Positions 15,143 to 24,318 are shown, numbered from the stretch's first letter. The stretch is DNA of 37,981 nucleotides from a bacterium (GCA_021783475.1 JAJXTU010000009.1:1-37981); one strand, 5' to 3'. Translations and numbers: made by a program. Notes: generated from the letters alone by a model not told the origin.

Positions 15143-16213
15143 TTACTTATCTCCCTCCTTCTTCTTGCCAAATACAGATCGGCCAACAAGGTGGGCAGCG
15201 ACGCCTAAGGCAGTTACAGCTGCAGCGACCGTACCAACTGTTTCAGATGGAACTCCACCAATGCCTGGCAGATTGACATCATTTGACTTAACATAAAGAG
15301 GAGAAAAACCAGCATAAAATTCTGGTTGCGAACATCCAGCACAAGGTGCGCTAGCTTTTATACACCAGTTTACATTTTCATTAAAACCTCTTGATGGACA
15401 ATCACTAAAAGTAAATGGCCCCTTGCAACCTTTTAGATAAAGACAATAGTCTGCCTGTTTTGGATCGCCATAATCGGTCACAAACTCACCGCGTTCAAAG
15501 TGCGCCCTTCTTGGACAGTTGTCGTGGATAATAGAGCCAAAAAACATTAATGGTCTTTGATGAATATCAAGTGGCGGAGCCTTTTTAAAGGTAAGATAGT
15601 AAACGATAGTTCCAGCCAAATGATCTGGATTGCATGGACACAGAGGAAGGTTAACAACCTTATCTTTTCCAAGAACTTCACTCACTCCCCTGCCCTTTGA
15701 GGGGGTGTCTTGAACAACGCCGCCCCATGTAGCGCATGAACCAAGCGCAATTACTACTGCAGCATTCTTATAAGCTTCTTTGAGGGTATCAATTACGGGT
15801 TTTCTTGCGGGGTTGGTAGCACTTTCGGTGCCGACAGTACAAAACAGAGGATCTGCGGTAGGGATTGAGCCCTCAACCACCAAAACATATCCACCTGCTT
15901 TTATGGCATCTTCTAAGGCCTTGTCTGCAACGTATCCGGTACCAAACATAACTGTATCATGATACTTTAAGCTGATAGTGTCTAACAAAATCTGGGCTGG
16001 AGTGGGTTCATAGGAATTGAGGAATGCCTCAGAATCACCCGTACAGCTTTGGGCTTCAATCCATACAACTGGAGCCTTTTTACTAGCATTTTCGACTGCA
16101 TCAGCAATCTTTGGAGCAAAAGATTCACTTAAGCCTAGGTACACGGCCATCGCCGCACAGGCTTTCATAAAATCCCTTCTACTAACCTTGTTCTTAGCTA
16201 AACTTGACAACAA
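15143..16213 (-). CDS. [NiFe] hydrogenase small subunit with Tat signal
   Basis: The 356-residue protein opens with a twin-arginine signal, SRRDFMKACAAMAVYLGL (Arg12-Arg13), so the folded heterodimer should be exported. Iron-sulfur ligands are recognisable in EAQSCTGD (proximal cluster, Cys57), GSCATWGG, LCPCNPDH and the C-terminal run with NCPRRAHF, CLYLKGCKGP, FSDCPSRGFN, WCIKASAPCAGC. A final hydrophobic segment, TVAAAVTALGVAAHLVG, followed by Lys/Arg is a membrane anchor. It relays electrons from the active site to cytochrome b. The start is TTG 16213, 9 bases after AAGGGGG; a TTG one codon later is also possible. The SD overlaps a 12-bp palindrome. Confidence 0.95.
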   Translation of the reverse strand: MLSSLAKNKVSRRDFMKACAAMAVYLGLSESFAPKIADAVENASKKAPVVWIEAQSCTGDSEAFLNSYEPTPAQILLDTISLKYHDTVMFGTGYVADKALEDAIKAGGYVLVVEGSIPTADPLFCTVGTESATNPARKPVIDTLKEAYKNAAVVIALGSCATWGGVVQDTPSKGRGVSEVLGKDKVVNLPLCPCNPDHLAGTIVYYLTFKKAPPLDIHQRPLMFFGSIIHDNCPRRAHFERGEFVTDYGDPKQADYCLYLKGCKGPFTFSDCPSRGFNENVNWCIKASAPCAGCSQPEFYAGFSPLYVKSNDVNLPGIGGVPSETVGTVAAAVTALGVAAHLVGRSVFGKKKEGDK

Positions 16214-16224
16214 AAAACAACACC

Positions 16225-16237
16225 CCCTTCATGAAGG
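16225..16237 (-). promoter_or_regulatory. Palindrome over the hydrogenase SD, part of a 10-bp direct repeat
   Basis: CCTTCATGAAGG (16226-16237) is a perfect 12-bp palindrome whose right half supplies the AAGG of the SD for the small subunit. The ten bases TCATGAAGGG (16225-16234) recur in the same orientation at 16331-16340, 106 bases upstream and just downstream of the candidate -10. The pair could bind a regulator or pair in RNA. The repeat is observed; any function is inferred. Confidence 0.45.
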
Positions 16238-16309
16238 TAAGAATTCTTGAAACAAAAGCCAAATCGTTGTTTTTCTGTTACCCCTCCTCTCTTTTTTGTG
16301 AAGAGCCAT
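16229..16309 (-). CDS. Possible 26-residue leader peptide before the hydrogenase operon
   Basis: ATG 16309 opens a 26-codon frame ending at TGA 16229-16231, inside the CCTTCATGAAGG palindrome and about 15 bases before the hydrogenase TTG start. The peptide is basic then hydrophobic (MALHKKERRGNRK followed by TTIWLLFQEFLPS). There is no clear SD in front of the ATG. It may be chance; it is listed because translation through it would deliver ribosomes to the hydrogenase SD. Confidence 0.22.
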   Translation of the reverse strand: MALHKKERRGNRKTTIWLLFQEFLPS

Positions 16310-16370
16310 ACTTAAAGTCGTAAGGCAAAACCCTTCATGAGATTTACCACATTACAATCCTTAAATAGAA

Positions 16371-16379
16371 ATTATAACA
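16371..16379 (-). promoter_or_regulatory. Candidate extended -10 promoter of the hydrogenase operon
   Basis: On the minus strand TGTTATAAT (16379-16371) is an extended -10 with a perfect TATAAT. The -35 region 17 bases upstream (TATAAA) is poor. Transcription would begin near 16364, giving a leader of about 150 bases that contains both TCATGAAGGG repeats. Confidence 0.5.
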
Positions 16380-16552
16380 TGAATTTTGAATTTTTTATAA
16401 ATTCTGATAATTCAAATAATTTTTTTGCTCATGTCTAAATAAACAAATTAAATACTAAAATGAAATAAGAGTTTTGTCTAGTAAAAACACCACTCTACAA
16501 TCAAAATAAATTTTAAATACAGAAATAATTATTTTAAGCTGGCTATTAGAGA

Positions 16553-17473
16553 TTAAGCTCTATCTAAGTAATTTATATATTCCCTTACTCCCGTTTCAAG
16601 ATCGTACTCAGGATTGTACCCAATAAAAGACCTTGCCCTTGAAATATCAGCTTGTGTAAGATTTTGATAAAAATTATAAGGACAATCAAAATATTCCACA
16701 TTTATATCCCTCTTGGTAGTATCAGAAATTATTTTTACGATATCGTTAAAAGATCTTGCGCTACCAGTGGCTATGTTGAATATACCTGATACATCGCTTT
16801 CCATCGCTCTTATGTTTGCATTTATTACGTCTTGGATATACACAAAATCTCTTTTTTGCTCACCGTATTTGAAAAGTCTCGGATTCTCGCCTCTTTTTAT
16901 TTTTAAATACATCTGTCTTATCATACTTGCGTACTCTCCCTTAAAATCCTCGCCAGGGCCATACACATTAAAATATCTCATGCCGCAAACTTGGACATCA
17001 GGGTTTATTTTCATAAATTTCAGCGTCATCATATCCATAGCATATTTTGAAAAACCATAAACGTTTTCAGGCACAAGACCGCTTTCTTCTTTCTGAGGAG
17101 CAGGAGAATTGCCGTAAACCGCTGCGCTAGATGCATATACTACTTTCGACTTAGAACTTCTTGCACAATCAAGCAAATATTTAAATGACTCAGCATTTAC
17201 TCTCATAACAAGACCCTGATCTAAAACTCTTGTGTCAGATATAGCTCCTTCATGAAATATAACATCAAACCTATAGCTTTTTAGGCCCTCCCAAACCTCC
17301 TTCAAAGATATGTCAGCAGTAATTACCTCACCCTTAAAGCCCAAAAGATTCTTAAAATGACCGCTCGAAAAGTCATCAAGAGCAAATATTTCATAAGTTG
17401 GGAAATGATCCTCAAGGGCCTTTGCCAAACTTGAACCGATAAAACCAGCAGCTCCAGTAACCAAAATTCTCAA
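16553..17473 (-). CDS. hldD: ADP-L-glycero-D-manno-heptose 6-epimerase
   Basis: The 306-residue short-chain dehydrogenase has the NAD(P)-binding GAAGFIG (7-13) and the catalytic pair Tyr139-x3-Lys143 in VYGFSKYAMD. FHEGAISDT is typical of HldD/RfaD, as are the C-terminal NIATGSARSFNDIVK and YQNLTQADISRAR. The enzyme makes ADP-L-glycero-D-manno-heptose for the inner core of lipopolysaccharide, which implies an outer membrane. TTG 17473 is the start, 7 bases after AGAGGT. It is a single gene divergent from clpC; a TATAAT at 17522-17517 (minus) may be its -10. UDP-glucose 4-epimerase relatives are the alternative, but the HEGA motif favours HldD. Confidence 0.85.
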   Translation of the reverse strand: MRILVTGAAGFIGSSLAKALEDHFPTYEIFALDDFSSGHFKNLLGFKGEVITADISLKEVWEGLKSYRFDVIFHEGAISDTRVLDQGLVMRVNAESFKYLLDCARSSKSKVVYASSAAVYGNSPAPQKEESGLVPENVYGFSKYAMDMMTLKFMKINPDVQVCGMRYFNVYGPGEDFKGEYASMIRQMYLKIKRGENPRLFKYGEQKRDFVYIQDVINANIRAMESDVSGIFNIATGSARSFNDIVKIISDTTKRDINVEYFDCPYNFYQNLTQADISRARSFIGYNPEYDLETGVREYINYLDRA

Positions 17474-17657
17474 AATATCAACCTCTTTTCGATTTTTAAC
17501 TTAAACTTATTTCAAAATTATAAAGCAAAATATCTTTGAAATTTAATTTAATTAAACCACAAAAAAACAAAAATATACAACGATAAATTCTTATTTTTCT
17601 CTAAAAATTTTACCTTGAATAGGCAGCTAATTTCTAACTAAATGTTAATAAACATAG

Positions 17658-17663
17658 TATAAT
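17658..17663 (+). promoter_or_regulatory. Candidate -10 element for clpC
   Basis: A perfect TATAAT lies 41 bases before the clpC ATG, with only a weak -35 (TAACTA, 17 bases upstream). No CtsR operator (tandem AGGTCAAA) or CIRCE inverted repeat is visible in the 230-base gap, so heat-shock control of the Gram-positive kind is not supported here. Confidence 0.45.
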
Positions 17664-17703
17664 ATATATCAAAGTAAAACTAAATACCAAATGGAGGTCT
17701 AAA

Positions 17704-20142
17704 ATGTTTGAAAAGTTTACCGAAAAGGCAGCTAAGGCCATAATCCTTGCTCAGGAAGAAGCCAAACGCTTGGGCCATAATTTCGTCGGTACTGAGCATA
17801 TACTTTTAGGTCTCTTGGCTGAAGGAACAGACATTGCAAACAAGATTATAAATTCTATGGACATAGAACCACAAGATATAATACGTGAAGTAGAAAGACT
17901 GATAGGCCGCGGCGGCGGTACGCTTATATCGGAAATACCATTCACGCCAAGAGCCAAAAGAGTACTAGAGCTTTCATGGGAAGAAGCAAGGCTTCTAGGT
18001 CATAATCACATTGGCACTGAACATATACTTCTCGGTCTTCTTAGAGAGGGAGATGGCATTGGAGCAAGAGTTCTAAAGTCATTTGGTCTAGATATAGTTA
18101 AAGTTAGAAGCCAGATTATCCAAATTATATCTGGCGGATCTGTAATTAAAAGCAAGGAATCAAGCCGTACTCCACTTTTAAATGAGTTTGGCAGAGATCT
18201 TACGGCCCTTGCACGCGAAAAAAAGTTAGATCCTGTGATAGGGAGAGATAAGGAAATAAAAAGGCTAATACAGATAATGTGCAGAAGGACAAAAAACAAT
18301 CCAGTGCTTATCGGAGATCCAGGTGTAGGCAAAACTGCAATAGTTGAAGGCCTAGCCCAATCAATAGTTGATGGCGGTGTCCCGCTTTTACTAAGAAAGA
18401 AACGTTTAATCTCCCTTGATCTTGGCTTGTTAATAGCAGGCACGAAATATCGTGGAGAATTCGAAGATAGACTCAAAAAAATAACAGAAGAAATAAGAAA
18501 TTCTGGAAACATAATACTCTTTATCGATGAGTTGCACACGATAGTTGGAGCTGGTGCTGCCGAGGGAGCGGTAGACGCTGCAAACATACTCAAACCCGCT
18601 CTTGCAAGGGGCGAAATTCAATGTATCGGAGCAACGACCGTCGAAGACTATAGAAAGCATCTCGAAAAGGATGCGGGACTCGAAAGAAGATTTCATCCCA
18701 TACAGGTCGAAGAACCAACCCAAGAGGAAGCAATTCAAATATTAATGGGCCTAAGAGAAAGATATGAAACGCATCACGGAGTCAAAATTTCCGAAGATGC
18801 AATTATGTCATCAGTAAAACTTGCCAAAAGATATATTTCTGACAGATTTCTGCCAGACAAGGCGATAGATGTTCTTGACGAAGCATCTGCAAAAGTAAAG
18901 CTTAAAGAGCCTACCATATCAGATGCATGGAAGGACCTTTACAAACAGTTGGAATATGTAATTGCAGAAAAAGAAAACGTCATTAGAATGCAGGACTTTG
19001 AAAAGGCTGCGATCTTAAGAGACGATGAACAAAAAATAAGAGATGAAATATCTACTTTTAATAGCCAGGAAATAAATGATACCCTGGAGGCCAAGATAGT
19101 AACCGAAGAAGATATCGCAGAAATAGTTAGCGAATGGACTGGAGTAGAGTTAAAGAAACTTACCGAGTCTGAAATGAAGAAGCTATTGAACCTTGAAAAC
19201 GCTCTTCATAAGAGAATAGTTGCTCAGGACGAGGCGGTAAGATCAATTGCAAAAACCCTAAGAAGAACAAGGGCGGGTCTCCAAGATCCCAAAAAGCCCT
19301 TAGGATCTTTTTTGTTCTTGGGGCCAACTGGAGTTGGAAAGACTGAGCTTGCAAAAACTCTTGCCGAATACCTTTTTGGCAGTGAAGAATCGCTATTGAG
19401 ATTTGATATGTCCGAATATATGGAAAAGCACACAGTATCGCGCTTGGTTGGAGCTCCTCCTGGATATGTTGGCTACACCGAAGGTGGTCAGCTTACTGAT
19501 GCCGTCAGAAGAAAGCCCTCATCTGTCATCTTGTTTGACGAGATAGAAAAGGCTCACCCGGATGTGTTTAATCTCTTGTTACAGATATTAGATGACGGAA
19601 GGCTGACTGATGGGAAGGGCAGAACGGTCAATTTCAAAAATACAATTCTTATTATGACCTCTAACCTTGGAACACACATGTTAAAAGAGGGCTCACCCGG
19701 ATTTTTAGCATCTTCAAGCGCACTTGATTACGAAAAGCTAAAAAGTCAAATTCAAAAAGATCTCAAGGACACCTTTAGACCAGAATTTTTAAACAGAATA
19801 GATGAAATAATAATTTTTAGCTCTCTTTCACAACCAGACATGATCAATATAACAGAAAAAATACTAGAAAATGTAAAGGACAAGTTGAAGGCAGGCCTTA
19901 TAAGCATATCTTTCTCTGAAAAGGTTATAGAACAATTAGCAAAAGAGGGCTTTGACCCAAAGTTTGGAGCCAGACCTCTAAAAAGACTAATTCAAAAGAG
20001 AATAGAAGACCCGATAGCTGACAAGATCATAGAAGGCTCAATTAGAGCAAACGATAGCATAGAAGTCGACCATGACACAACTGAGTTTGTCTTTAAAAAC
20101 ACACAAGAGCTTGTGTCAGCAAGGAGCTGCAATAGCAAATAA
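17704..20142 (+). CDS. clpC: ATP-dependent Clp protease ATPase subunit ClpC
   Basis: The 812-residue HSP100 unfoldase has two N-terminal Clp repeats (about 1-140), AAA1 with GDPGVGKT (204-211) and Walker B ILFIDE (271-276), and a UVR-type middle region (about 420-450). AAA2 has GPTGVGKTE (540-548), followed by the C-terminal sensor domain with [12 protein letters not shown]. The short middle region and UVR motif mark ClpC rather than ClpB. It feeds unfolded substrates to ClpP in the cytosol. ATG 17704 follows TGGAGG with good spacing. The usual ctsR-mcsA-mcsB companions are not next to it; radA follows and overlaps its 3' end. Confidence 0.96.
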   Translation: MFEKFTEKAAKAIILAQEEAKRLGHNFVGTEHILLGLLAEGTDIANKIINSMDIEPQDIIREVERLIGRGGGTLISEIPFTPRAKRVLELSWEEARLLGHNHIGTEHILLGLLREGDGIGARVLKSFGLDIVKVRSQIIQIISGGSVIKSKESSRTPLLNEFGRDLTALAREKKLDPVIGRDKEIKRLIQIMCRRTKNNPVLIGDPGVGKTAIVEGLAQSIVDGGVPLLLRKKRLISLDLGLLIAGTKYRGEFEDRLKKITEEIRNSGNIILFIDELHTIVGAGAAEGAVDAANILKPALARGEIQCIGATTVEDYRKHLEKDAGLERRFHPIQVEEPTQEEAIQILMGLRERYETHHGVKISEDAIMSSVKLAKRYISDRFLPDKAIDVLDEASAKVKLKEPTISDAWKDLYKQLEYVIAEKENVIRMQDFEKAAILRDDEQKIRDEISTFNSQEINDTLEAKIVTEEDIAEIVSEWTGVELKKLTESEMKKLLNLENALHKRIVAQDEAVRSIAKTLRRTRAGLQDPKKPLGSFLFLGPTGVGKTELAKTLAEYLFGSEESLLRFDMSEYMEKHTVSRLVGAPPGYVGYTEGGQLTDAVRRKPSSVILFDEIEKAHPDVFNLLLQILDDGRLTDGKGRTVNFKNTILIMTSNLGTHMLKEGSPGFLASSSALDYEKLKSQIQKDLKDTFRPEFLNRIDEIIIFSSLSQPDMINITEKILENVKDKLKAGLISISFSEKVIEQLAKEGFDPKFGARPLKRLIQKRIEDPIADKIIEGSIRANDSIEVDHDTTEFVFKNTQELVSARSCNSK

Positions 20143-21481
20143 AAATAAAAATAATTTCATATGTACAGAATGTGGATTTGAGTCTGCTGTCTGGAAGGGA
20201 CAATGTCCAATATGTAGTTCTTGGAATAGCTTTCAATCAAAAGACGACATGTTGGAAAAGGAAAGTGTTCTTCAGTTAGATGATTTAGTTTATGTTGAAG
20301 AAGAGAGATTGACATTTGAGTTACAGGATCTAAATGATATTTTTGGTGGCGGAGTTGTCAAAGGCTCCGTCACATTGCTTTCTGGAGAGCCAGGCATTGG
20401 AAAGTCAACCTTAGCTCTTCAAATGGCAAATCAAATTTCGAATCGATATCAAGAAGTTCTATACATATCTAGCGAAGAATCTGCAAGCCAGGTAGCATCC
20501 AGAGCAAAAAGATTGAACCTTAATGAGAAAAATTTAAAATTTCTTTCTTGCTCCGATTTAAACAAGATACTTAAAACAGTAAAAAATTATAATTTTTCTA
20601 TGATTGTAATTGATTCTATACAAATGCTTTATGATTCTGACGAGACCTCGTCTTTGGGATCTCCCTCCCAGATGAAACAGTGCGCATCAAAAATAAACTT
20701 GTTTTCCAAACAAACAAATACCCCTTTTTTGTTAATTGGTCACATAAATAAAGAAGGCTCGATTGCAGGCCCAAAATTTATTGAGCACTTGGTTGACAGC
20801 GTCTTGTTCTTCCAGGGAGATAGGTCTTCTACCACAAGAACCCTTAGATCTTTAAAAAACCGTTTTGGATCGACGAATGAATTAATTATTTTTGAGATGA
20901 AAGAAGAGGGCCTAATAAAGCCCAAAAATATTTCAGAGCTAATTTTAAAAAATAGCGATCTCTCAGGGACTTCTTTTTGTATAACGATGGAAGGCTCTAG
21001 ACCTCTTCTTGTGCAAGTTGAGTCTCTTGTCAACCAATCCTTCAAAACTAACTCGACTAGGCTCTCTCATGGCATAAACTTTAATCATTTCATGCTAATA
21101 GTAGCAATTTTAGAGAAACATCTAAATATGAAACTGTATGATAAAGATATCTACATAAACATTACTGGCGGAATCACAACAGAAGACAGAGGTATAGACC
21201 TGGCAATTGCAGTATCATTAATTTCATCTTATTATGATATCATTATTCCAAAGAGTACACTTTTTATAGGAGAATGCTCTTTATCTGGAGAAGTAAGAAC
21301 TGTATATAATATTGAAAAAAGACTTTTAGAAGCATCAAAGATTGGCATTAAAAAGGTCTTTACGTCTGACATAAAGGTAAAAGTTAAAGATTTAGATTTG
21401 AACGAAATAAAAAAACTAAAAGATTTAACAGATTGGATAAAAGAATGGAAAACTCAGTATTCAAAAGAAAAGATTGGTTAA
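20072..21481 (+). CDS. radA: DNA repair ATPase RadA
   Basis: The protein has the RadA order: a C4 zinc finger [10 protein letters not shown]...CPICSSW (Cys31, 34, 45, 48 from ATG 20072), Walker [10 protein letters not shown] (105-113), the RadA-specific KNRFG (262-266), and a C-terminal Lon-like domain with [18 protein letters not shown]. RadA drives branch migration during recombinational repair. The start is uncertain. ATG 20072 lies 71 bases inside clpC and would add about 20 residues that relatives normally lack; TTG 20111 has no SD. AAGGAG (20121-20126) is ideally placed, 5 bases before ATA 20132, which would give the typical short N-terminus. I list the longest canonical frame. It overlaps disA by 37 bases. 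Confidence 0.94.
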   Translation: MTQLSLSLKTHKSLCQQGAAIANKNKNNFICTECGFESAVWKGQCPICSSWNSFQSKDDMLEKESVLQLDDLVYVEEERLTFELQDLNDIFGGGVVKGSVTLLSGEPGIGKSTLALQMANQISNRYQEVLYISSEESASQVASRAKRLNLNEKNLKFLSCSDLNKILKTVKNYNFSMIVIDSIQMLYDSDETSSLGSPSQMKQCASKINLFSKQTNTPFLLIGHINKEGSIAGPKFIEHLVDSVLFFQGDRSSTTRTLRSLKNRFGSTNELIIFEMKEEGLIKPKNISELILKNSDLSGTSFCITMEGSRPLLVQVESLVNQSFKTNSTRLSHGINFNHFMLIVAILEKHLNMKLYDKDIYINITGGITTEDRGIDLAIAVSLISSYYDIIIPKSTLFIGECSLSGEVRTVYNIEKRLLEASKIGIKKVFTSDIKVKVKDLDLNEIKKLKDLTDWIKEWKTQYSKEKIG

Positions 21482-22530
21482 AATCTCTAAAATTAATTTC
21501 ACCTGGAAACCCATTAAGAGATGGTGTAGACCTAATACTTGATGCCAGAGGAGGTGCACTTATTGTTATAGGCAATCCAGAAAAAACCCTGCCGATAACA
21601 GTTGGAGGCTTCCCTCTCGAAATAGAATTTACTCCAGCCAGACTATTTGAATTGTCAAAGATGGATGGAGCCATAATACTAAATGCTGACGCCAAAACCA
21701 TACTAAGGGCAAACGCACTCCTTATACCAAATCCAAACATACCATCTGTAAACACTGGCTCAAGACACCAGGCGGCAGAAAGATTTGCAAAGCAAACGGG
21801 CGAATTAATAATAGCGATCTCAGAAAGAAGGGGTGTAGTAACTCTCTATAAGGGAGACGTAACATATCCCCTGAAAAGCAGCGCATCTATTGTGGGGCGC
21901 GCAAATCAAGCGCTTACCACGCTCGATAGTTACAAACAAGTTTTTAATCGCTCGCTCGAACACTTATCTGTCCTTGAGTTCACAGACAGCGTTACAGCAT
22001 CAGATATCGCAAATATCATCACCAGATCTGAAATGCTAAAATTTATTGAAGAAGAAATAGAAACGTATATTATACAGCTTGGCAAAGATGGTCTCTTAAC
22101 AAAATGGCAATTGCTCGAACTCATGTCTGAAGTTAAAGAAACCGAGGTTTTAATTCTAAAAGACTACCTCAACGAAGAAAAATTAACAGATATAACAAAA
22201 TTACTTGAAAATTTAAAACAACTTAAGTCTGAACAAGACATATTAGATCAGACTGTAGTAATGAAACATCTTGGTTTCAACAATCCAGACCAACCTTTAA
22301 TCCCAAAGGGTTATAGAGTTCTCGGAAATGTGCCAAGACTACCATCAGCAATCGTAGAAAAGTTGATTGTAAACTACAAAAACTTGAACAACTTATTGGA
22401 AGCAAAAGAAGAAGATCTAGACAAGCTCGAAGGCGTAGGCAAGATTAGAGCGCATCAGGTTGTAAGCTGCTTATCAAGGATGAAAGAAGTTACAAAGATA
22501 TCTTCTTCAAGAGATATCAAAAAGAGCTAA
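21445..22530 (+). CDS. disA: DNA integrity scanning diadenylate cyclase DisA
   Basis: A 361-residue DisA with all three parts: the N-terminal DAC domain with the catalytic DGA motif (about 74-76) and TGSRHQAAER (RHQ about 107-109), a helical linker, and a C-terminal helix-hairpin-helix region (LDKLEGVGKIRAHQV) that binds branched DNA. It condenses two ATP into c-di-AMP, and in known systems activity falls when it binds recombination intermediates. ATG 21445 puts the active-site residues within one position of the well-studied Thermotoga enzyme, so I prefer it to TTG 21433. The neighbouring radA is the usual functional partner, a modulator of DisA. No dedicated c-di-AMP phosphodiesterase is in the window. 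Confidence 0.96.
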   Translation: MENSVFKRKDWLKSLKLISPGNPLRDGVDLILDARGGALIVIGNPEKTLPITVGGFPLEIEFTPARLFELSKMDGAIILNADAKTILRANALLIPNPNIPSVNTGSRHQAAERFAKQTGELIIAISERRGVVTLYKGDVTYPLKSSASIVGRANQALTTLDSYKQVFNRSLEHLSVLEFTDSVTASDIANIITRSEMLKFIEEEIETYIIQLGKDGLLTKWQLLELMSEVKETEVLILKDYLNEEKLTDITKLLENLKQLKSEQDILDQTVVMKHLGFNNPDQPLIPKGYRVLGNVPRLPSAIVEKLIVNYKNLNNLLEAKEEDLDKLEGVGKIRAHQVVSCLSRMKEVTKISSSRDIKKS

Positions 22531-22539
22531 CAAACCAAG

Positions 22540-23685
22540 ATGAAAAAAATCATACTTCTTTTGTGTTTCGCTTTTATCTATCTAACATTTTTTTGGGCGC
22601 GCGATGCCCTATGTTACCAACCTTCCCAAACCTATGAGGAAGCAAGAGTAATTTCTGTTTCAAAAGAGCCAAACAAAGATAATCCAAACCTTGAAATATT
22701 ACAGACCAAAATCCAACTTATTACAGGGATATTTAAAGATAAAGAGTTTACTACAGAATACATTCACCAGATTGGCTCACCTTACGACTTAAAACTGTCC
22801 CCAGATGAAAGAGTGATAGTTTATCAGCAGATAAGATCGGACAACGAACCGACCTTTTTTATTTCAGACATTGCCAGATACAACAAGTACCCATGGCTCC
22901 TTTTAATATTTTTTATTTTAATTTTTATTGCAAGCGGTTTAAGAGGAATATATATGATGATAGGGCTATTTGGGTTTATGTTCTTAATATGGCTTTGGCT
23001 AATACCTGCAGTAATTACAAATCTAAACATCCTTGTTGTCACTATTGCAGTCTTGTTTATAGGCGTCGTGATACAAACAATATTGATCTGTGGTTTTTCC
23101 CAAAAATCTTTATCTGCAATAATAGGCGCTATTTCAGGCATCATTGTCGCATCTATTTTTTCTTATTATCTTAATAGTTTCTTGAACATCACAGGGATGA
23201 TAAGCGAGGAAGGATTATTCTTGAAAAATATTAGCTTGAACATTAATTTTACAAATCTTTTATCGTCTGCAATGATAATTGGTTCTTCTGGAGCGGCGAT
23301 AAAGTTATCAACAAGCATTGCCTCTACGGCAGAACAATATAAAATGCTCTTTCCTACTTCTAATTGGAGAGAAATTTTTAACTCTTCTTTCCAGTCAGGA
23401 AGAGAAAGCTTACCAGAATTGCTGCAGACTCTCTACCTTGCTTACATTGGATGTTACCTGCCCTTAATACTTTTGGTGTCAATACAGGGACCGACTCTTT
23501 CGTGGTTTAGAGTATTTAGTCTTGAGGTGGTAGCTACAGAAATTGCAAGGTCATTTATAGCAATAATAGTCCTCTTTATAACTCTACCTGTAACGTCATT
23601 TCTTATATCAAGATTTTTATCTTCTAATTTTGTTTTAAATCTATTTTTAAAAATAGTAGGTAAAATTCTAATATTAAAAAGGTGA
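22540..23685 (+). CDS. YibE/F-like membrane protein
   Basis: The 381-residue protein begins with a signal-like helix (KKIILLLCFAFIYLTFF) and an extracytoplasmic domain of about 90 residues with beta-rich segments (EARVISVSKE, PDERVIVYQQI). About seven to eight transmembrane helices follow. Helices with GVVIQTILICGFSQKSLSAIIG and the loop AAIKLSTSIASTAEQ match the YibE/F family, whose transport role is not established. ATG 22540 begins 9 bases after disA with a weak SD. Its position behind disA suggests co-expression, and a c-di-AMP-linked osmotic or ion function is possible but inferred from context only. Confidence 0.82.
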   Translation: MKKIILLLCFAFIYLTFFWARDALCYQPSQTYEEARVISVSKEPNKDNPNLEILQTKIQLITGIFKDKEFTTEYIHQIGSPYDLKLSPDERVIVYQQIRSDNEPTFFISDIARYNKYPWLLLIFFILIFIASGLRGIYMMIGLFGFMFLIWLWLIPAVITNLNILVVTIAVLFIGVVIQTILICGFSQKSLSAIIGAISGIIVASIFSYYLNSFLNITGMISEEGLFLKNISLNINFTNLLSSAMIIGSSGAAIKLSTSIASTAEQYKMLFPTSNWREIFNSSFQSGRESLPELLQTLYLAYIGCYLPLILLVSIQGPTLSWFRVFSLEVVATEIARSFIAIIVLFITLPVTSFLISRFLSSNFVLNLFLKIVGKILILKR

Positions 23686-23695
23686 TGCGATCACC
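23681..23695 (+). terminator. Short hairpin at the end of the clpC-disA-yibEF run
   Basis: GGTGAT-GCG-ATCACC forms a 6-bp stem with a 3-base loop overlapping the TGA stop (23683-23685). The tail GGTTAATGTT has no U-tract, so intrinsic termination is weak at best. It is nevertheless the only stem in this gap. Confidence 0.3.
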
Positions 23696-23815
23696 GGTTA
23701 ATGTTAAAATAAATTGAGAGTTGCTATTTTCAGACTAACAATATTGCATCTAATTTTCAAAAGTAGTGAATTAACTAAACAGAAAGCGCAAGAGTATCCA
23801 GATGTTATAATATGG

Positions 23816-23842
23816 TTGTAATAATTTACAATAACATATAAT
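23816..23842 (+). promoter_or_regulatory. Candidate promoter for the small exported protein
   Basis: A perfect TATAAT (23837-23842) lies 35 bases before ATG 23877. A TTGTAA at 23816-23821 is 15 bases upstream, a short spacer. The rest of the 191-base gap is AT-rich with no other feature. Confidence 0.4.
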
Positions 23843-23876
23843 ATATATAAAAATCAGAAATATTAGGAGGAGCTCT

Positions 23877-24311
23877 ATGAAAAGGTACACATCAATAATA
23901 ATAATGTTTTTATTCGTAACCACTTTATTCATATCTAATGCAAGGGCTTTTGAATTGCCTTTCTTCAAAAAAAGCAACAAAACAAAAATAGAAAAAATCA
24001 CCCCTGCTCAACTTTCTGAAACGGGTTTTTTTGGTTTTGTGATCAGCAAAGAGTCTTTTGACCCAATACCAAATGCAACGATAAAATTTAACAATGAGCA
24101 AACAACATCATCCGATAGAGGTTACTTTAGTGTGCAGGGTCTAAAACCAGGAAAGTACAAACTTTTCGTTTCTGCTGCTGGCTTTAAGCCTTTGAAAAGA
24201 ACAATTGAGGTCAAAGCGGGCACCTACAACCAAATTGACTCATTCGAACTCAACCCTGTCCCAAAAAAGACCAACAAAAAGAAGAAGAAATTTCTATTCT
24301 TCACATTTTAA
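23877..24311 (+). CDS. Small exported protein with carboxypeptidase-regulatory-like domain
   Basis: The 144-residue protein has a signal peptide (KRYTSIIIMFLFVTTLFISNARA, cleavage likely after ANARA-type ...SNARA). A beta-sandwich of the carboxypeptidase regulatory-like/Cna-B-like type follows: GFVISKESFDPIPNATIKF, SSDRGYFSVQGLKPGKYKLF and AAGFKPLKRTIEVKAG. Such domains are generally structural or binding modules on surface or periplasmic proteins. It ends oddly with a Lys-rich stretch (KKTNKKKKK) and FLFFTF, which could be a membrane-associated tail. ATG 23877 follows AGGAGGAG. It appears to be a single-gene unit between its own promoter and a 15-bp inverted repeat. Function unknown. Confidence 0.72.
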   Translation: MKRYTSIIIMFLFVTTLFISNARAFELPFFKKSNKTKIEKITPAQLSETGFFGFVISKESFDPIPNATIKFNNEQTTSSDRGYFSVQGLKPGKYKLFVSAAGFKPLKRTIEVKAGTYNQIDSFELNPVPKKTNKKKKKFLFFTF

Positions 24312-24318
24312 GCTCGAT

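Larger units (their letters stand above)
16214..16552 (-). other. 339-base non-coding leader and promoter region of the hydrogenase operon
   Basis: This is the longest gap without a confident gene. From right to left on the minus strand it holds about 170 bases of featureless AT-rich sequence after the hldD stop, an extended -10 at 16371-16379, a first copy of TCATGAAGGG (16331-16340), a possible 26-codon ORF (16229-16309), and a second TCATGAAGGG (16225-16234) inside a palindrome over the hydrogenase SD. No RNA gene or known riboswitch core is visible. Confidence 0.6.

Noticed and set aside
17474-17703. CtsR or CIRCE heat-shock operator upstream of clpC
   Set aside because: I looked for AGGTCAAA tandem repeats and the TTAGCACTC/GAGTGCTAA pair and found neither.
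18006-18593. 195-codon open frame on the minus strand inside clpC
   Set aside because: It is antisense to the strongly conserved AAA1 region, is rich in Ser/Pro/Ile as shadow frames are, and shows no domain or SD.
20072-20142. Frameshift or fusion between ClpC and RadA
   Set aside because: Both proteins are complete with normal domain ends; the overlap is explained by start-codon choice.
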